Assembly (NCBI RefSeq): GCF_000482545.1
Contig: NZ_KI519454.1
Coordinates: 1,612,001-1,676,000, forward strand
Direction: 5' to 3'
Length of the DNA: 64,000 bases
DNA from: Arthrobacter sp. 35W
GTDB taxonomy: Bacteria > Actinomycetota > Actinomycetes > Actinomycetales > Micrococcaceae
Part shown: piece after piece, positions 1 through 9,027 of the stretch
Layout: each line of letters begins with the position of its first letter
Position numbering within the stretch: position 1 is the first letter of the stretch
Program-made: the position numbers and the translations under genes
Notes under the pieces: model-generated
Databases searched by the model: none
What the model was told of the DNA's origin: nothing
Seen by the model: the letters and a program-made list of their open reading frames with translations, nothing else

Positions 1-99
1 GCTGCGCGCCATTCCGGGGAGTTTGGGGGCTGCGAACAGCAAAACGACCACAATGATAATGATCAAGAGCACCCAGGGGTTCTCAAATACACGACCCAC
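1..99 (-). CDS. tatA: Sec-independent translocase subunit TatA (partial, N-terminal 33 residues)
   Basis: The gene runs off the left edge; only the first 33 codons are present. TatA forms the membrane pore of the twin-arginine pathway that exports folded proteins. The fragment shows the expected plan: a short N-terminus, one hydrophobic helix (about residues 8-22, rich in Ile, Val and Leu), then the hinge and amphipathic start APKLPGMARS, a close match to TatA/E proteins. The start is GTG, preceded by AAGGAC at a suitable distance. It follows a small membrane protein gene by 21 bases and lies downstream of pafBC, the usual actinobacterial order pafB-pafC-tatA-tatC. TatA rather than TatB is inferred from the LPxxARS motif. 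Confidence 0.85.
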   Translation of the reverse strand, partial: MGRVFENPWVLLIIIIVVVLLFAAPKLPGMARS

Positions 100-120
100 G
101 ATAAGTCCTTTCCTTTTGGT

Positions 121-513
121 TCATCCTACGTCTTTTAAAGCATTGATGTCGCGCAAGGATTGGAGCTGTCCACGCTCACTCCTGCGGGCGACGCGCCGAA
201 GCCGTCGCGCGGAGATCCGGGCGTCCTTGGCAGCAACGTAATCATCCTTCATTTGCTCAGGCGACGCAAAAACCGCCGAGCCAGGTGACGGTGTCCCGCC
301 ATGTTCGGCAGCGGTTTTCTCCGCCGCACGCCGCAGGGCTTCAAGTTCCCCTGCCCTGGCCCGTTGATAGGCGCCCAATTGCGCACCAGCGTCCTCGAAC
401 GCCGAGAGTGTGCGCATCATGCGCCGCCACAGCCAGAGCCCCAGCAGGGCGATGTAGACCAGGGACAGCGCTGTGAGTGCTATCCAAATGACTATCCACG
501 ACCACCAAGGCAT
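121..513 (-). CDS. small membrane protein with coiled coil, between pafBC and tatA
   Basis: Unrecognised 130-residue protein. Residues about 5-30 form one strong transmembrane helix rich in Trp, Ile and Leu, ending in an Arg-Arg stop-transfer sequence. Residues about 33-70 are Ala/Glu/Arg-rich and likely a coiled coil, and the C-terminus is highly basic with many Arg residues. The ATG start lies 9 bases after the pafBC stop and the stop is 21 bases before tatA, so it is probably in the same transcription unit. The topology suggests a short outside end and a basic cytoplasmic tail. Any link to Tat export or Pup regulation is only a guess from position. Confidence 0.75.
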   Translation of the reverse strand: MPWWSWIVIWIALTALSLVYIALLGLWLWRRMMRTLSAFEDAGAQLGAYQRARAGELEALRRAAEKTAAEHGGTPSPGSAVFASPEQMKDDYVAAKDARISARRLRRVARRSERGQLQSLRDINALKDVG

Positions 514-522
514 TGTGACAGT

Positions 523-2556
523 CTAACTGCCGGTTCCTGGTGCGGCGTCCTGGCCCGCCGTGCCCTCTGTGCCGGCATCCAGTGGCCGCGCGGCGTAGCC
601 GGCAAGCGCTTCCCCAAGCCACGCGTCCACCGCATCCACGACGGCCGGCGGAGAGGCCACACGGCCGCCGCCGCCGAGCTGGGCCACGAGGGCGGCTATC
701 ACGGGCGGACGCGAGGTGCGGATGCGCACGGCCGTGCCGCCGCCGGCCAACGGCGCGACGGCGTCCGCCGAATAGGCGTCGGCCACCCAGGCTGCGCGCC
801 GGGCCAGGACCAACACCACCTCGACATCGTCGCTGGAGGGCGTGAACAGCCGCGAGGGCACCGGGCCGTCCAGGGCCACACCGCGGTCCGGTGCCTGCTC
901 CCCCGTGGCCGCCAGCGCCGTGATGCCGCTGAGCCGGAAGGTCCGCTGGCCCTCGGCCAGGCGGCACCAGGCCTGGACGTACCAGCGCGAGTCCACGGAG
1001 AACACCCGCAGCGGCTCGATGGTGCGCTCGGTGGGCGCCGCGCCGTCGTCCTTCACGTAGGTGATGTGGGCGCAGCCGTGCGTGCGCACCAGCTCCTGCA
1101 GCGTGGTGATGGTCTCCAGCGGCGCATCCGCGGTGATCCGGGCCTCAACGGCGTTGGCCAGCCAGGCCTGGTCGCCGGCTATCGCCAGGACGTCCGCCTG
1201 CACCTTGTCCAGCACGGCGCCGCCGTCGGCGCTGGGCAGGGACCGCAGGGCCGCCAGCCCCACCAGCACCGCGCACGCTTCCTCCTGGGTGAGCCGCAGC
1301 GGCCGCGTCAGTTCCTGGGGGTCGAGGATGAAGACCACCCCGTCCTCCCAGCCGACGTCGATCAGATCGCCGTGGTAGCCGCCGGGCAGCCCGCAGACCG
1401 AGAGCAGGCCGAGGTCCGCCTCCAGCTCCGCGGCGGTGATGCCGAATTCGGTGGCCACGGAAGCGGCCTCGATGCCCGGGTTCTGCAGCAAGTACGGGAC
1501 CATGTCCAGCAGTCTGCGCAGGCGGTCCTCGGTGCTCGCCCGGGATCTGGCCGGCGCCGGCTTGCCGGGAAACGCGAAGTCCACCAGCGCACCTGCTGCG
1601 GCCTCGGCCGCGCCCGTGAGCCGGTCCAGAACATCGCTGCGGAGCTGTTCCGGCGCGACGACGACGGCGGCCGGCCCCAACGCGGCGAGGGTCGCTGCCA
1701 TCAGCTCCGGCTCGCGGTAGTGCAGTGTCAACCGGTCCCAGCCCGGCGCCGGGGCGGGCGCCACAACGGCGTCTTCACGAAGCCGTGCGGCGGTGCCCTC
1801 GGCAACGTCCACGATGGCCGTGGATTCGGTGCCGGTGCCCAGCGCGTCAAGGACCGTGGCAATGTCAAAGTCCTCGGGGCGGGCAAAGGTGGTCTTGGCG
1901 TCGACCTCGACGTCGCTGGTGATCCGCGAGAGGCGGAAGAGGCGCTGGCCGCCCGTGGGGATGTCGCGGCCGCTCAGGTACCACTGGCCGTACTTGTTGC
2001 CCAGGCCCCACGGCTGGACGTGGCGGGCCGAGTCCTCGCTGCGGTGCGGGCCGCGGTAGTTGAAGCGGACCGGATGCTGGCCGCGCAGGGCCTCCCACAA
2101 GCCGTCAAAGGCCGGCTCCTCGGTGCGGATGCGGGATTGGACGGCCCCGCCGTCGCCGGCCGGGAGGCCGCCGCTGACGGTCTCCAGCTTGCGCAGCGCG
2201 CGGACGGCGGCAGAGCCCAGGGAGGCCTGCTCCCAGACCTGGGCGGCCAGCTGGACGACGGCGAGCCCGGCGGCATCCAACCGGATCTCCGGCAGCCGGT
2301 ATTCCTTGGGGTCGATGCGGTAGAGCCAGGAATTCACATCATCGGCCAGCGGATCCGGGGCCGAGCTGATGGGGATGCCAAGCTTCTTCAGGTAGACCTT
2401 GTCGCGCTCAAACATGCGGCCGAAGGCCTCGTTGGAGGCGTTGGCATCGTAGCCGCGGATGTTTTCACGCAGGTAGTCCCTGTCCCGGCCGCGGCGGGTG
2501 CCCAGCAGGGCAAGGACCAGATTCAAATACCGCTCGGTAGTCGTATTGGCAGACAC
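523..2556 (-). CDS. pafBC: fused PafB-PafC, WYL-domain DNA-damage transcriptional regulator
   Basis: PafB and PafC form a transcription activator that controls most of the LexA-independent DNA damage response in mycobacteria. Here they are one 677-residue chain, twice the size of one subunit. Each half has an N-terminal winged-helix region and a WYL domain; WYL cores are visible near residue 190 (QWYLSGRD) and residue 520 (RWYVQAWC). The GTG start gives VSANTTTERYLNLVLALLGT, a typical PafB N-terminus. It follows the FKBP gene after a strong hairpin, so it may have its own promoter. The fused form is known in Arthrobacter relatives. Role assigned by family; ligand unknown. Confidence 0.9.
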   Translation of the reverse strand: MSANTTTERYLNLVLALLGTRRGRDRDYLRENIRGYDANASNEAFGRMFERDKVYLKKLGIPISSAPDPLADDVNSWLYRIDPKEYRLPEIRLDAAGLAVVQLAAQVWEQASLGSAAVRALRKLETVSGGLPAGDGGAVQSRIRTEEPAFDGLWEALRGQHPVRFNYRGPHRSEDSARHVQPWGLGNKYGQWYLSGRDIPTGGQRLFRLSRITSDVEVDAKTTFARPEDFDIATVLDALGTGTESTAIVDVAEGTAARLREDAVVAPAPAPGWDRLTLHYREPELMAATLAALGPAAVVVAPEQLRSDVLDRLTGAAEAAAGALVDFAFPGKPAPARSRASTEDRLRRLLDMVPYLLQNPGIEAASVATEFGITAAELEADLGLLSVCGLPGGYHGDLIDVGWEDGVVFILDPQELTRPLRLTQEEACAVLVGLAALRSLPSADGGAVLDKVQADVLAIAGDQAWLANAVEARITADAPLETITTLQELVRTHGCAHITYVKDDGAAPTERTIEPLRVFSVDSRWYVQAWCRLAEGQRTFRLSGITALAATGEQAPDRGVALDGPVPSRLFTPSSDDVEVVLVLARRAAWVADAYSADAVAPLAGGGTAVRIRTSRPPVIAALVAQLGGGGRVASPPAVVDAVDAWLGEALAGYAARPLDAGTEGTAGQDAAPGTGS

Positions 2557-2589
2557 TTGGCCAGCGTACTAGAGGCGGTGCATTAAGAC

Positions 2590-2627
2590 GCAAGGGCGCC
2601 CCGGACCATGGTCCGGGGCGCCCTTGC
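2590..2627. terminator. perfect 38-base palindrome between FKBP gene and pafBC
   Basis: Nineteen-base arms (GCAAGGGCGCCCCGGACCA and its exact complement) meet with no loop in the DNA; in RNA a few central bases would open. It lies 17 bases after the stop of the FKBP gene and 34 bases before the pafBC start. On the minus strand it is followed by only a weak T stretch. The likely role is to end the FKBP transcript, though an attenuator before pafBC is possible. Confidence 0.7.
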
Positions 2628-2643
2628 TGGTGGTTCAATGGCG

Positions 2644-3042
2644 CTAGGCGCGCACGCCCACCAGGTCAACGACGAAGATCAGTGCCTCGTTGGGGCCGAT
2701 GGCTCCACCGGCACCGCGCGGGCCGTAGGCCAGCTCGGAGGGGATCTCCAGGCGGCGGCGGCCGCCAACCTTCATGCCCAGCAGGCCCTGGTCCCAGCCT
2801 TGGATGACCTGGCCGACGCCCACGCGGAAGTCCAGCGGCGCGCCGCGGCCCCAGGAGGAGTCGAATTCTTCACCGGTGGAGAAGGCAACGCCCACGTAGT
2901 GGGTGGACACGGTGTTGCCGGGCTGGGCCTCGGCGCCGGTGCCCTCGATGAGGTCCTCGATGACCAGTTCGGTCGGGACGCCGTGGCTGGGGAATTCGAT
3001 CTCCGGCTTCTGGCGGTCGTATTCACGTGCTCCGAAAGACAT
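2644..3042 (-). CDS. FKBP-type peptidyl-prolyl cis-trans isomerase (cytoplasmic, single domain)
   Basis: A 132-residue single FKBP domain that speeds cis-trans isomerisation of proline peptide bonds. The FKBP signature is clear: VSTHYVGV, EFDSSWGRG, the VIQGWDQGLLGMKVGG core and the LAYGPRG loop near the C-terminus. There is no signal peptide, so it acts in the cytoplasm. ATG start preceded by AAGGAGCAAC. It lies 57 bases downstream of a second, exported FKBP gene and is probably co-transcribed with it. FKBP genes next to pafA are usual in actinobacteria. Confidence 0.92.
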   Translation of the reverse strand: MSFGAREYDRQKPEIEFPSHGVPTELVIEDLIEGTGAEAQPGNTVSTHYVGVAFSTGEEFDSSWGRGAPLDFRVGVGQVIQGWDQGLLGMKVGGRRRLEIPSELAYGPRGAGGAIGPNEALIFVVDLVGVRA

Positions 3043-3099
3043 GTTGCTCCTTAGTGCTGGATTGTGCTGGTCGTGCAGATGCTGTTGAAAAAGCGGGTG

Positions 3100-4059
3100 C
3101 TACTGGATACCGAGGATATCAACCACGAAGACCAGGTCGCCGGAGGCCTTGCCGCTGCCGGCGTCGCCGTAGGCCAGGTCCTTGGGGATGACCAGCAGGA
3201 CGCGGGAACCGACGGTCTTGCCCTCCAGGCCCTGGGTCCAGCCCTTGATGACACCCGTCAGCGGGAAGGTGGCCGGCTTGCCGGAAGCAAAGCTGGAGTC
3301 GAAGATCTCCCCGCCCACGAAGTTCACGCCCACGTAGTTGGCGACGATGGAATCGCTGGTCTTCAGCGCTTCGCCCTTGCCCTTGATCAGGTCCTGGGAC
3401 ACCAGGGCGGTGGGGGCTGCTGCGTCGCCAATGGTGATGACCGGAACGCCCTTGTCATCTTCCTTGACGGTCGGCAGGCCGGCCGGCGGGGTGACGACGT
3501 CGCCCTCGGGCTTGGTCAGCGGGGCGGCGATGTCCTTGGCGGACTCGATGTAGAAGACGCTCAGGGTGCCGGGCTGGGCGGCCTGGCTCGGAGCGGCGGT
3601 GCTGCCCTCGACGGCGGGGCTGCCGGGGGTGGCGTAGCCAACGTAGGAGCCAACCTTGGCACCCACGAACGTGCCGTAGACCAGCGGGTACTGGCTCTTG
3701 AAGTCGGCGTTGAAAATCAGGGTCTGGCCGGCCGCGGCAGTGAAGTTCTCACCCAGGGCGGTGCCGTCGTCGGCCTGCACCGCGATCTGGCGCAGCACGA
3801 CGGACTGCCCGTCCTTGACGACGTCGCCGTCGCCGCTGGTGAGGACCTTGATCGACTCCGCCTCGATGGCCAGCGGCTTGTCGAAGTCAACTGCCGGAGC
3901 CTTGCCGGCCTCGCCGGGGGTGGCCTTGACCGAGTCGAAGACCTCGGCGTGGGCGGACGGCAGGCTGGCGGTGGACGAGGACGACGCGGCGTCCGGAGAG
4001 CCGCTGCAGGCGGTGAGCAACAGCAGCGCGGGAAGAACGATGGCAAGAATGCGGCGCAC
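3100..4059 (-). CDS. FKBP-type peptidyl-prolyl isomerase, lipoprotein
   Basis: A 319-residue exported protein. The N-terminus is a lipoprotein signal: MRRILAIVLPALLLLTAC with the lipobox cysteine at residue 18, followed by a Ser/Ala-rich linker. The C-terminal 100 residues hold a good FKBP domain (YVGVNFVGGEIFDSS, VIKGWTQGLEGKTVGSR, LAYGDAGSG). The middle region (about 45-180) resembles a diverged FKBP-like domain without the full active-site pattern. It probably folds proteins at the outer face of the membrane. GTG start; a 149-base gap separates it from pafA and may hold a promoter. Confidence 0.9.
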   Translation of the reverse strand: MRRILAIVLPALLLLTACSGSPDAASSSSTASLPSAHAEVFDSVKATPGEAGKAPAVDFDKPLAIEAESIKVLTSGDGDVVKDGQSVVLRQIAVQADDGTALGENFTAAAGQTLIFNADFKSQYPLVYGTFVGAKVGSYVGYATPGSPAVEGSTAAPSQAAQPGTLSVFYIESAKDIAAPLTKPEGDVVTPPAGLPTVKEDDKGVPVITIGDAAAPTALVSQDLIKGKGEALKTSDSIVANYVGVNFVGGEIFDSSFASGKPATFPLTGVIKGWTQGLEGKTVGSRVLLVIPKDLAYGDAGSGKASGDLVFVVDILGIQ

Positions 4060-4208
4060 AGTGACACTTTCGTTGGCGAAGATGGAGTGGCCGTGCCGGC
4101 AGCGAAGTGCGCAGGGCCGCGTCCAGCTTAGCCATGGAACCTGAAAGTTGCCTGTTTGTGAGTGACCGTGACCAATATTCAGGCCGAATTGCTAGCCAGG
4201 TCGAATCG

Positions 4209-5573
4209 CTACTCGATTGAGCGGATGAGGGCATCCACGCGCTCATCCTCGTTGGCGAAGGGATCCTTGCACAGAATGGTCTGGTGCGATCTGTCGTTGA
4301 GCTTCAGGTGCACCCAGTCCACGGTGTAGTCCCGGCCGGCCTCCTGGGCGCGGCGCACAAAGTCGCCGCGCAGCTTGGCCCGGGTGCTCTGCGGCGGCAT
4401 ATCCACGGCGGCCTTGATGTCGACGTCGGTGCTGACCCGCGCCGTCGAGCCGCGCATCTCCAGCAGGTTGAACAGGCCCCGCGCCGGGGAGATGTCGTGG
4501 TAGGTCAAATCCAGCTGGGCGATCCTGGCGCTGCCGTAGTCCAGCCCGTTCCGGGCGGCATAGCCGTCCAGCAGCTTCTTCTTGATGGCCCAGTCGATCT
4601 CCGTGTCGATGCCGGAGATGTCCTGGCTCTCGATCGCATCCAGCGTCCGCGCCCACAGATCCAGGATCCTGGGGACCAGATCGTTGTGTGCACCCTCGCG
4701 CGCCACGAAGGCCGTGGCCTTCTCCAGGTACTCGCGCTGGATCTCCAACGCCGTCATGGTGCGCCCGTTGGCCATTTTCACCAGGCACCGGCCGGTGAGG
4801 TCGTGGGAGACCTCGCGGATGGTCCGGATGGGGTTCTCCATGCGCATGTCGCGCATGATGGCCCCGGACTCCACCATCCGCAGGATGAGGTCCACGGTGC
4901 CGACCTTGAGCATGGTGGTGGTCTCGGACATGTTGGAATCGCCCACAATCACATGCAGGCGGCGGAAGTACTCGGCGTCGGCGTGCGGCTCGTCGCGGGT
5001 GTTGATGATCGGCCGCGACCGGGTCGTCGCCGAGGACACGCCCTCCCAGATGTGGTCGGCCCGCTGGGAAAACGAGTAGCCGGCGCCCTGGGCCGCCGGC
5101 TGCACCTTGCCGGCGCCGGCAATCATCTGCCGGGTCACCAGGAATGGGATGAGGATCTCGGCCAGCCGGGTGAACTCGCCCCTCCGCGGGATCAGGTAGT
5201 TCTCGTGGCTGCCGTAGGAGTTGCCGGCGGAGTCCGTGTTGTTTTTGAACAGGTAGACCCGGCCGTCGAAACCCTCCTGGTGCAGGCGCGTCTCGGCCTC
5301 CTGGACCAGGTCATTGAGGATCAGCTCGCCGGCCCGGTCGTGCGCGATGAGCTGGGCGATGCCGTCGCACTCGGCCGTGGCATACTCCGGGTGCGAGCCC
5401 ACGTCCAGATACAGCCGGGAACCGTTGGTGAGGAACACATTGGAGGAACGGCCCCAGCTGACCACCTTGCGGAACAGGTAGCGGGCCACCTCCTCCGGCG
5501 ACAACGGGCGCGACGCCGGGCTGGAGTACGCGATGCCGAATTCGGTTTCGATGCCAAAGATTCTGCGGTCCAT
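4209..5573 (-). CDS. pafA: Pup--protein ligase PafA
   Basis: PafA joins the C-terminal glutamate of Pup to lysines of target proteins, using ATP. The 454-residue sequence has the family N-terminus [13 protein letters not shown], with metal-binding Glu9, and the catalytic-base region [17 protein letters not shown] with Asp57. The ATG at 5573 is chosen because GGAAGGGG sits 7 bases upstream; an in-frame TTG two codons earlier lies too close to that site. The prcA stop (TGA) is 2 bases upstream, so the two are translationally coupled at the end of the proteasome operon. Confidence 0.96.
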   Translation of the reverse strand: MDRRIFGIETEFGIAYSSPASRPLSPEEVARYLFRKVVSWGRSSNVFLTNGSRLYLDVGSHPEYATAECDGIAQLIAHDRAGELILNDLVQEAETRLHQEGFDGRVYLFKNNTDSAGNSYGSHENYLIPRRGEFTRLAEILIPFLVTRQMIAGAGKVQPAAQGAGYSFSQRADHIWEGVSSATTRSRPIINTRDEPHADAEYFRRLHVIVGDSNMSETTTMLKVGTVDLILRMVESGAIMRDMRMENPIRTIREVSHDLTGRCLVKMANGRTMTALEIQREYLEKATAFVAREGAHNDLVPRILDLWARTLDAIESQDISGIDTEIDWAIKKKLLDGYAARNGLDYGSARIAQLDLTYHDISPARGLFNLLEMRGSTARVSTDVDIKAAVDMPPQSTRAKLRGDFVRRAQEAGRDYTVDWVHLKLNDRSHQTILCKDPFANEDERVDALIRSIE

Positions 5574-5575
5574 GC

Positions 5576-6307
5576 TCAATCCCCTTCCCGGGTTGTGAGG
5601 ATCTCGTCGACTTCCGGATCGCTGAGCCGGCGGAAGGCCCGTGCGATGCCCCTGTTGGTCTCCGAATTGCGCTCCAGCAGGGCCACCTCGAGGTTGGCAG
5701 CGGCCAAGACGCCGTCTCCTCCGCGGGGGGCCACAGCCCGTCCTGCGGCCAGGGCCGCGACGGCGAGACGGACGCTCTGGGCGAAGGTGGCACCGGCCGC
5801 CCAGCCGGCCGCCACGGTGTCCTGGACGGCTTCGGCCTGGCCGCCCATGGCGATGAATCCGGGTTCGTCGGCAATGGAGCCATCAAAGGTGAGGCGGTAG
5901 ATGTGGTCGCCGTCCTGGTGCGGAGCCACCTCGGCGACGGCCAGCTCCACCTCGAAGGGCTTCTGCTCGGCCGTGAAGACGGCGCCCAGGCTCTGGGCGT
6001 AGACGCTGGCCAGACCGCGGGCCGTGACGTCCTCACGGTCGTAGGAGTAGCCGCGGACGTCGGCGTAGCGCACGCCGGCCTGGCGCAGGCTCTCGAATTC
6101 GTTGTACTTGCCCACCGCGGCGAAGGCGATCTTGTCGTAGATCTCACCGATCTTGTGCAGCGATGGGGAGGGGTTCTCGGCCACCAGGGCGATGCCGTCG
6201 GCGGCACTGATGACCACCACCGAACGGCCGCGGGCAATGCCCTTGCGCGCAAAGTCCGCGCGGTCCTTCATGACCTGTTCGGGCGAGACGTAGAACTGCT
6301 GGGTCAT
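5576..6307 (-). CDS. prcA: 20S proteasome alpha subunit PrcA
   Basis: The alpha subunit builds the outer rings of the 20S core and gates substrate entry. The 243-residue protein starts [23 protein letters not shown], typical of actinobacterial PrcA, followed by [19 protein letters not shown]. The reading frame is open for 30 codons further upstream, but the ATG at 6307 is chosen because GGGAGG precedes it, inside the end of prcB, and it follows the prcB stop by one base. It lacks the catalytic N-terminal Thr, as expected for alpha subunits. The C-terminus is acidic. Confidence 0.95.
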   Translation of the reverse strand: MTQQFYVSPEQVMKDRADFARKGIARGRSVVVISAADGIALVAENPSPSLHKIGEIYDKIAFAAVGKYNEFESLRQAGVRYADVRGYSYDREDVTARGLASVYAQSLGAVFTAEQKPFEVELAVAEVAPHQDGDHIYRLTFDGSIADEPGFIAMGGQAEAVQDTVAAGWAAGATFAQSVRLAVAALAAGRAVAPRGGDGVLAAANLEVALLERNSETNRGIARAFRRLSDPEVDEILTTREGD

Positions 6308-6308
6308 C

Positions 6309-7133
6309 TCAGGCCTCCCGTGCCAGGATGGCGCGTTGGGCCACCACTGCTTCGACGACGGCGGCCAGCTCGCGTTCGCTGACCTTCCGGGCTCCAACGC
6401 GTGTCACCGAGTAGACCACCGGCCACAGGCGGCGGACCATGTCCGGCCCACCCGTCGCGGAGTCGTCGTCGGAGGCGTCGAAGAGTGATTCCACGGCCAC
6501 GGCCAGTGCCGCATCCTCCGTGAGGTTTGGCTTCCACAGCTTTTTCAGCGCCCCGCGGGCGAAGACGGAACCGGACCCCACGGTGTGGTGCTCCAGCTCC
6601 TCGTATCGCCCGCCGGTGACGTCGTAGGAAAACACCCGGCCCACCGACCGAACAGTGTCGAAGCCGGCGAAGAGCGGCACCACCGCCAGGCCCTGCAGGG
6701 CCATGGGCAGATTGCCGCGCACCATGGCGCCGAGCCGGTTGGCCTTGCCGTCAAGGCTGAGGAGGGTGCCCTCGATCTTCTCGTAGTGCTCCAGCTCGAC
6801 CTGGAACAGTTTGGTGATGTCCAGGGCGATGCCGGCCGTGCCGGCAATGCCCAGCACCGAGTACTGGTCCGCCGGGAACACCTTTTCGATGTGCCGGCTG
6901 GCAATCATGGTGCCCATCGTGGCGCGCCTGTCGCCGGCCATCAGCACGCCGCCGGCAAAGGTCACCGCCACGATGGTGGTGGCATGGGGAACCTCCGGCA
7001 TGGCGCCCCCGACAGGGAGAGCGCGTCCGTAGGGCAGCAGATCCGGCCGCTGCTGGGCCAGATGCTCGCTGAAGGAAGCCGTTGCGGCGGCGGCTACGGC
7101 CGCCGGCGTGTCCACATGCCTGTGCTCCCCCAT
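6309..7133 (-). CDS. prcB: 20S proteasome beta subunit PrcB
   Basis: The catalytic subunit of the proteasome. The 274-residue precursor carries a propeptide of about 51 residues; self-cleavage in [13 protein letters not shown] would expose Thr52 as the N-terminal nucleophile, and the GDRRATMG segment follows as in known PrcB proteins. The ATG start is 8 bases after the pup stop. The order pup-prcB-prcA is the standard one. The propeptide is Ala-rich and longer than in archaeal enzymes, matching the actinobacterial class. Confidence 0.96.
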   Translation of the reverse strand: MGEHRHVDTPAAVAAAATASFSEHLAQQRPDLLPYGRALPVGGAMPEVPHATTIVAVTFAGGVLMAGDRRATMGTMIASRHIEKVFPADQYSVLGIAGTAGIALDITKLFQVELEHYEKIEGTLLSLDGKANRLGAMVRGNLPMALQGLAVVPLFAGFDTVRSVGRVFSYDVTGGRYEELEHHTVGSGSVFARGALKKLWKPNLTEDAALAVAVESLFDASDDDSATGGPDMVRRLWPVVYSVTRVGARKVSERELAAVVEAVVAQRAILAREA

Positions 7134-7141
7134 GGCTGGAC

Positions 7142-7348
7142 CTACTGTCCGCCCTTTTGGATGAAGCCGCGGACAAACTCCTCCGCGTTGGACTCCAGCA
7201 CGCCGTCGATCTCATCCAGCAGATCATCCAGCCCGGCGGTGGCCGCCTGGGACTGGCCGCTGGGGGCGGCGGGTGCCGGCGCCGCAGCGTCGGGGGCTTC
7301 CGTTTCCTCGGCCCGTTGGGGTGCGTTGTGTTGCTCTTGAGCGGCCAT
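7142..7348 (-). CDS. pup: prokaryotic ubiquitin-like protein Pup
   Basis: A 68-residue, disordered, acidic tag protein. The C-terminal half has the conserved helix [20 protein letters not shown], which binds the Mpa/ARC coiled coil, and the protein ends in [10 protein letters not shown]. The final residue is Gln, so Dop must deamidate it to Glu before PafA can use it; the dop gene lies directly upstream. The ATG at 7348 has the strong site GGAAGGGAAG 4 bases before it. Reading frame is open further upstream but those residues do not resemble Pup. Confidence 0.96.
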   Translation of the reverse strand: MAAQEQHNAPQRAEETEAPDAAAPAPAAPSGQSQAATAGLDDLLDEIDGVLESNAEEFVRGFIQKGGQ

Positions 7349-7413
7349 GATACTTCCCTTCCGACAAGCCTGATATTCGGCTTCTGGTCCCATCCTGCCA
7401 CGAGCGGGCAGGA

Positions 7414-9027
7414 TCACTGGCCTTTGAGTGCTGGCAAATCCAACAGCTCCGCCAGGAATGATTCTGCGTCCGGATGGGCGGCGAAAAGCCGCCCCGTGAG
7501 AGCCTGGGTGCCCCGCAGCGGTTCCCGTGTGGGCACCCGCCGCAGCCTGCGCTGGCCGGGCAGTTCGAAGATCACCGAGTCCCAGCTGGCCCCCACGATG
7601 CTGGCACCGTAGCGCTGGATGCACTGGCCGCGGAAGTACGCCCGCGTGTCGGACGGCGGCTGCCGCACCGCCGCGGCGATGTCAGCATCGCTGACGAGTC
7701 GCTCCATCCGGCCGTGGGCCAGCAGGCGGTGGTAGAGTCCCTTTTCCGGGCGCACGTCGCTCCACTGCAGATCGATCAGGCCAAGCCGCGGGTTGTCCCA
7801 GCCGAGCGAATCCCGCTGGCGGTACTGCTCCAGCAGACCCAGCTTGGCGGCCCATTCCACCTGGCCGGCCACTGCCTCGGGTCCGCCGGCCAAGCCGGTC
7901 AGGACCTGCTCCCAGCGGGCCAGCACCTGGGAGGTGTGTCCGTCGCCGGTCACCGAATCCGAGGCCCCTGTGGCGGCGGCCCGTTTGGCTGCGGCCTCCA
8001 GGTACATCCACTGGATGTCCAGCGCCGTCGCCCGGCGGCCGTCGGCCAGCCGGTGCAGCCCGCGCAGCGTCGTGTCGTGGCTGACGGCCCGCAGCGCCTC
8101 CACGGGGCCCTGGACCTCCACCTGGGGTGCTTCGCCGTTCTCGATGAGATCCAGCACCAGGGAGGTGGTGCCGAATTTGAGGTAGTTGGAGACGTGGCTG
8201 AAATTCGCGTCGCCGATGATCACGTGCAGCCGGCGGTACTTCTCCGCCGTCGCGTGGGGCTCGTCGCGGGTGTTGATGATGGGCCGGCGGATGGTGGTTT
8301 CCAGCCCCACCTCGGCCTCGAAGAAGTCCGCCCGCTGGCTGAGTTGGAAGCCCGGCACGGAGCCGTCCTGCCCCTTGCCCACGCGTCCCGCCCCGCAGAT
8401 CAGGGCACGGGTGGTGAAGAACGGCGTCAGCCCGCGCACAATGTGCGAGAACGGCACCGAGCGCGGCATCAGGTAGTTCTCGTGGCTGCCATAGGACACG
8501 GCCTTGTTGTCCGTGTTGTTCTTGTAGAGGTTCACCTCCGGCAGCGCCGGATTGGCCGCGATCTGGCGCACGGCCGCCAGCGCCACCTGGTCCCCGGCGG
8601 CGTCCCAACGGACGGCGTCGTACGGGTTGGTGACCTCCGGGGAGGAATACTCCGGATGGGCGTGGTCCACATAGAGCCGCGCACCATTGCCAAGCACCAT
8701 GTTCATCATCAGCGGACCGGTGCTGCCGTCGTCGTCCAGTTCGCCGCCCTCCAGGGCGATCTGGGCGGCCGTCAGCTCCGGCGGAACGTCGGTGAGCTGG
8801 GACGGGTGGGCCGTGTGGCGCGGCACCGTCCAGCCGCGGGCATCTGCGAGGGGATCCTCGTCCGTGTAGTCCCAGCGCGCCTCGCTGCCCCCGGCGGCAC
8901 GGTCGCCGCTGACCAGAGCATAGGCGTGCACCACCTGGGTGGACAGCCAGGTGGCGTTGCTGCCCGGGGCCGAGGGGGCATGGATCCCGTACTCGGTCTC
9001 CGAGCCCATCACGCGCACGGCGGTCAC
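7414..9027 (-). CDS. dop: Pup deamidase/depupylase Dop
   Basis: Dop converts Pup-Gln to Pup-Glu and also removes Pup from tagged proteins. It is a PafA homologue: the N-terminus [10 protein letters not shown] holds the metal-binding Glu, and the catalytic Asp lies in [15 protein letters not shown] near residue 121. The insertion between them (about residues 40-108) is the Dop loop, absent from PafA. The GTG at 9027 is chosen because it overlaps the arc stop as GTGA and gives the normal N-terminus. Length 537 residues, slightly longer than mycobacterial Dop. Confidence 0.95.
   Translation of the reverse strand: MTAVRVMGSETEYGIHAPSAPGSNATWLSTQVVHAYALVSGDRAAGGSEARWDYTDEDPLADARGWTVPRHTAHPSQLTDVPPELTAAQIALEGGELDDDGSTGPLMMNMVLGNGARLYVDHAHPEYSSPEVTNPYDAVRWDAAGDQVALAAVRQIAANPALPEVNLYKNNTDNKAVSYGSHENYLMPRSVPFSHIVRGLTPFFTTRALICGAGRVGKGQDGSVPGFQLSQRADFFEAEVGLETTIRRPIINTRDEPHATAEKYRRLHVIIGDANFSHVSNYLKFGTTSLVLDLIENGEAPQVEVQGPVEALRAVSHDTTLRGLHRLADGRRATALDIQWMYLEAAAKRAAATGASDSVTGDGHTSQVLARWEQVLTGLAGGPEAVAGQVEWAAKLGLLEQYRQRDSLGWDNPRLGLIDLQWSDVRPEKGLYHRLLAHGRMERLVSDADIAAAVRQPPSDTRAYFRGQCIQRYGASIVGASWDSVIFELPGQRRLRRVPTREPLRGTQALTGRLFAAHPDAESFLAELLDLPALKGQ

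Noticed and set aside
301-2586. 761-codon open frame on the plus strand
   Set aside because: It is antisense to pafBC, whose WYL domains and start are clear. High GC leaves the opposite frame open; the translation is low-complexity with no family pattern.
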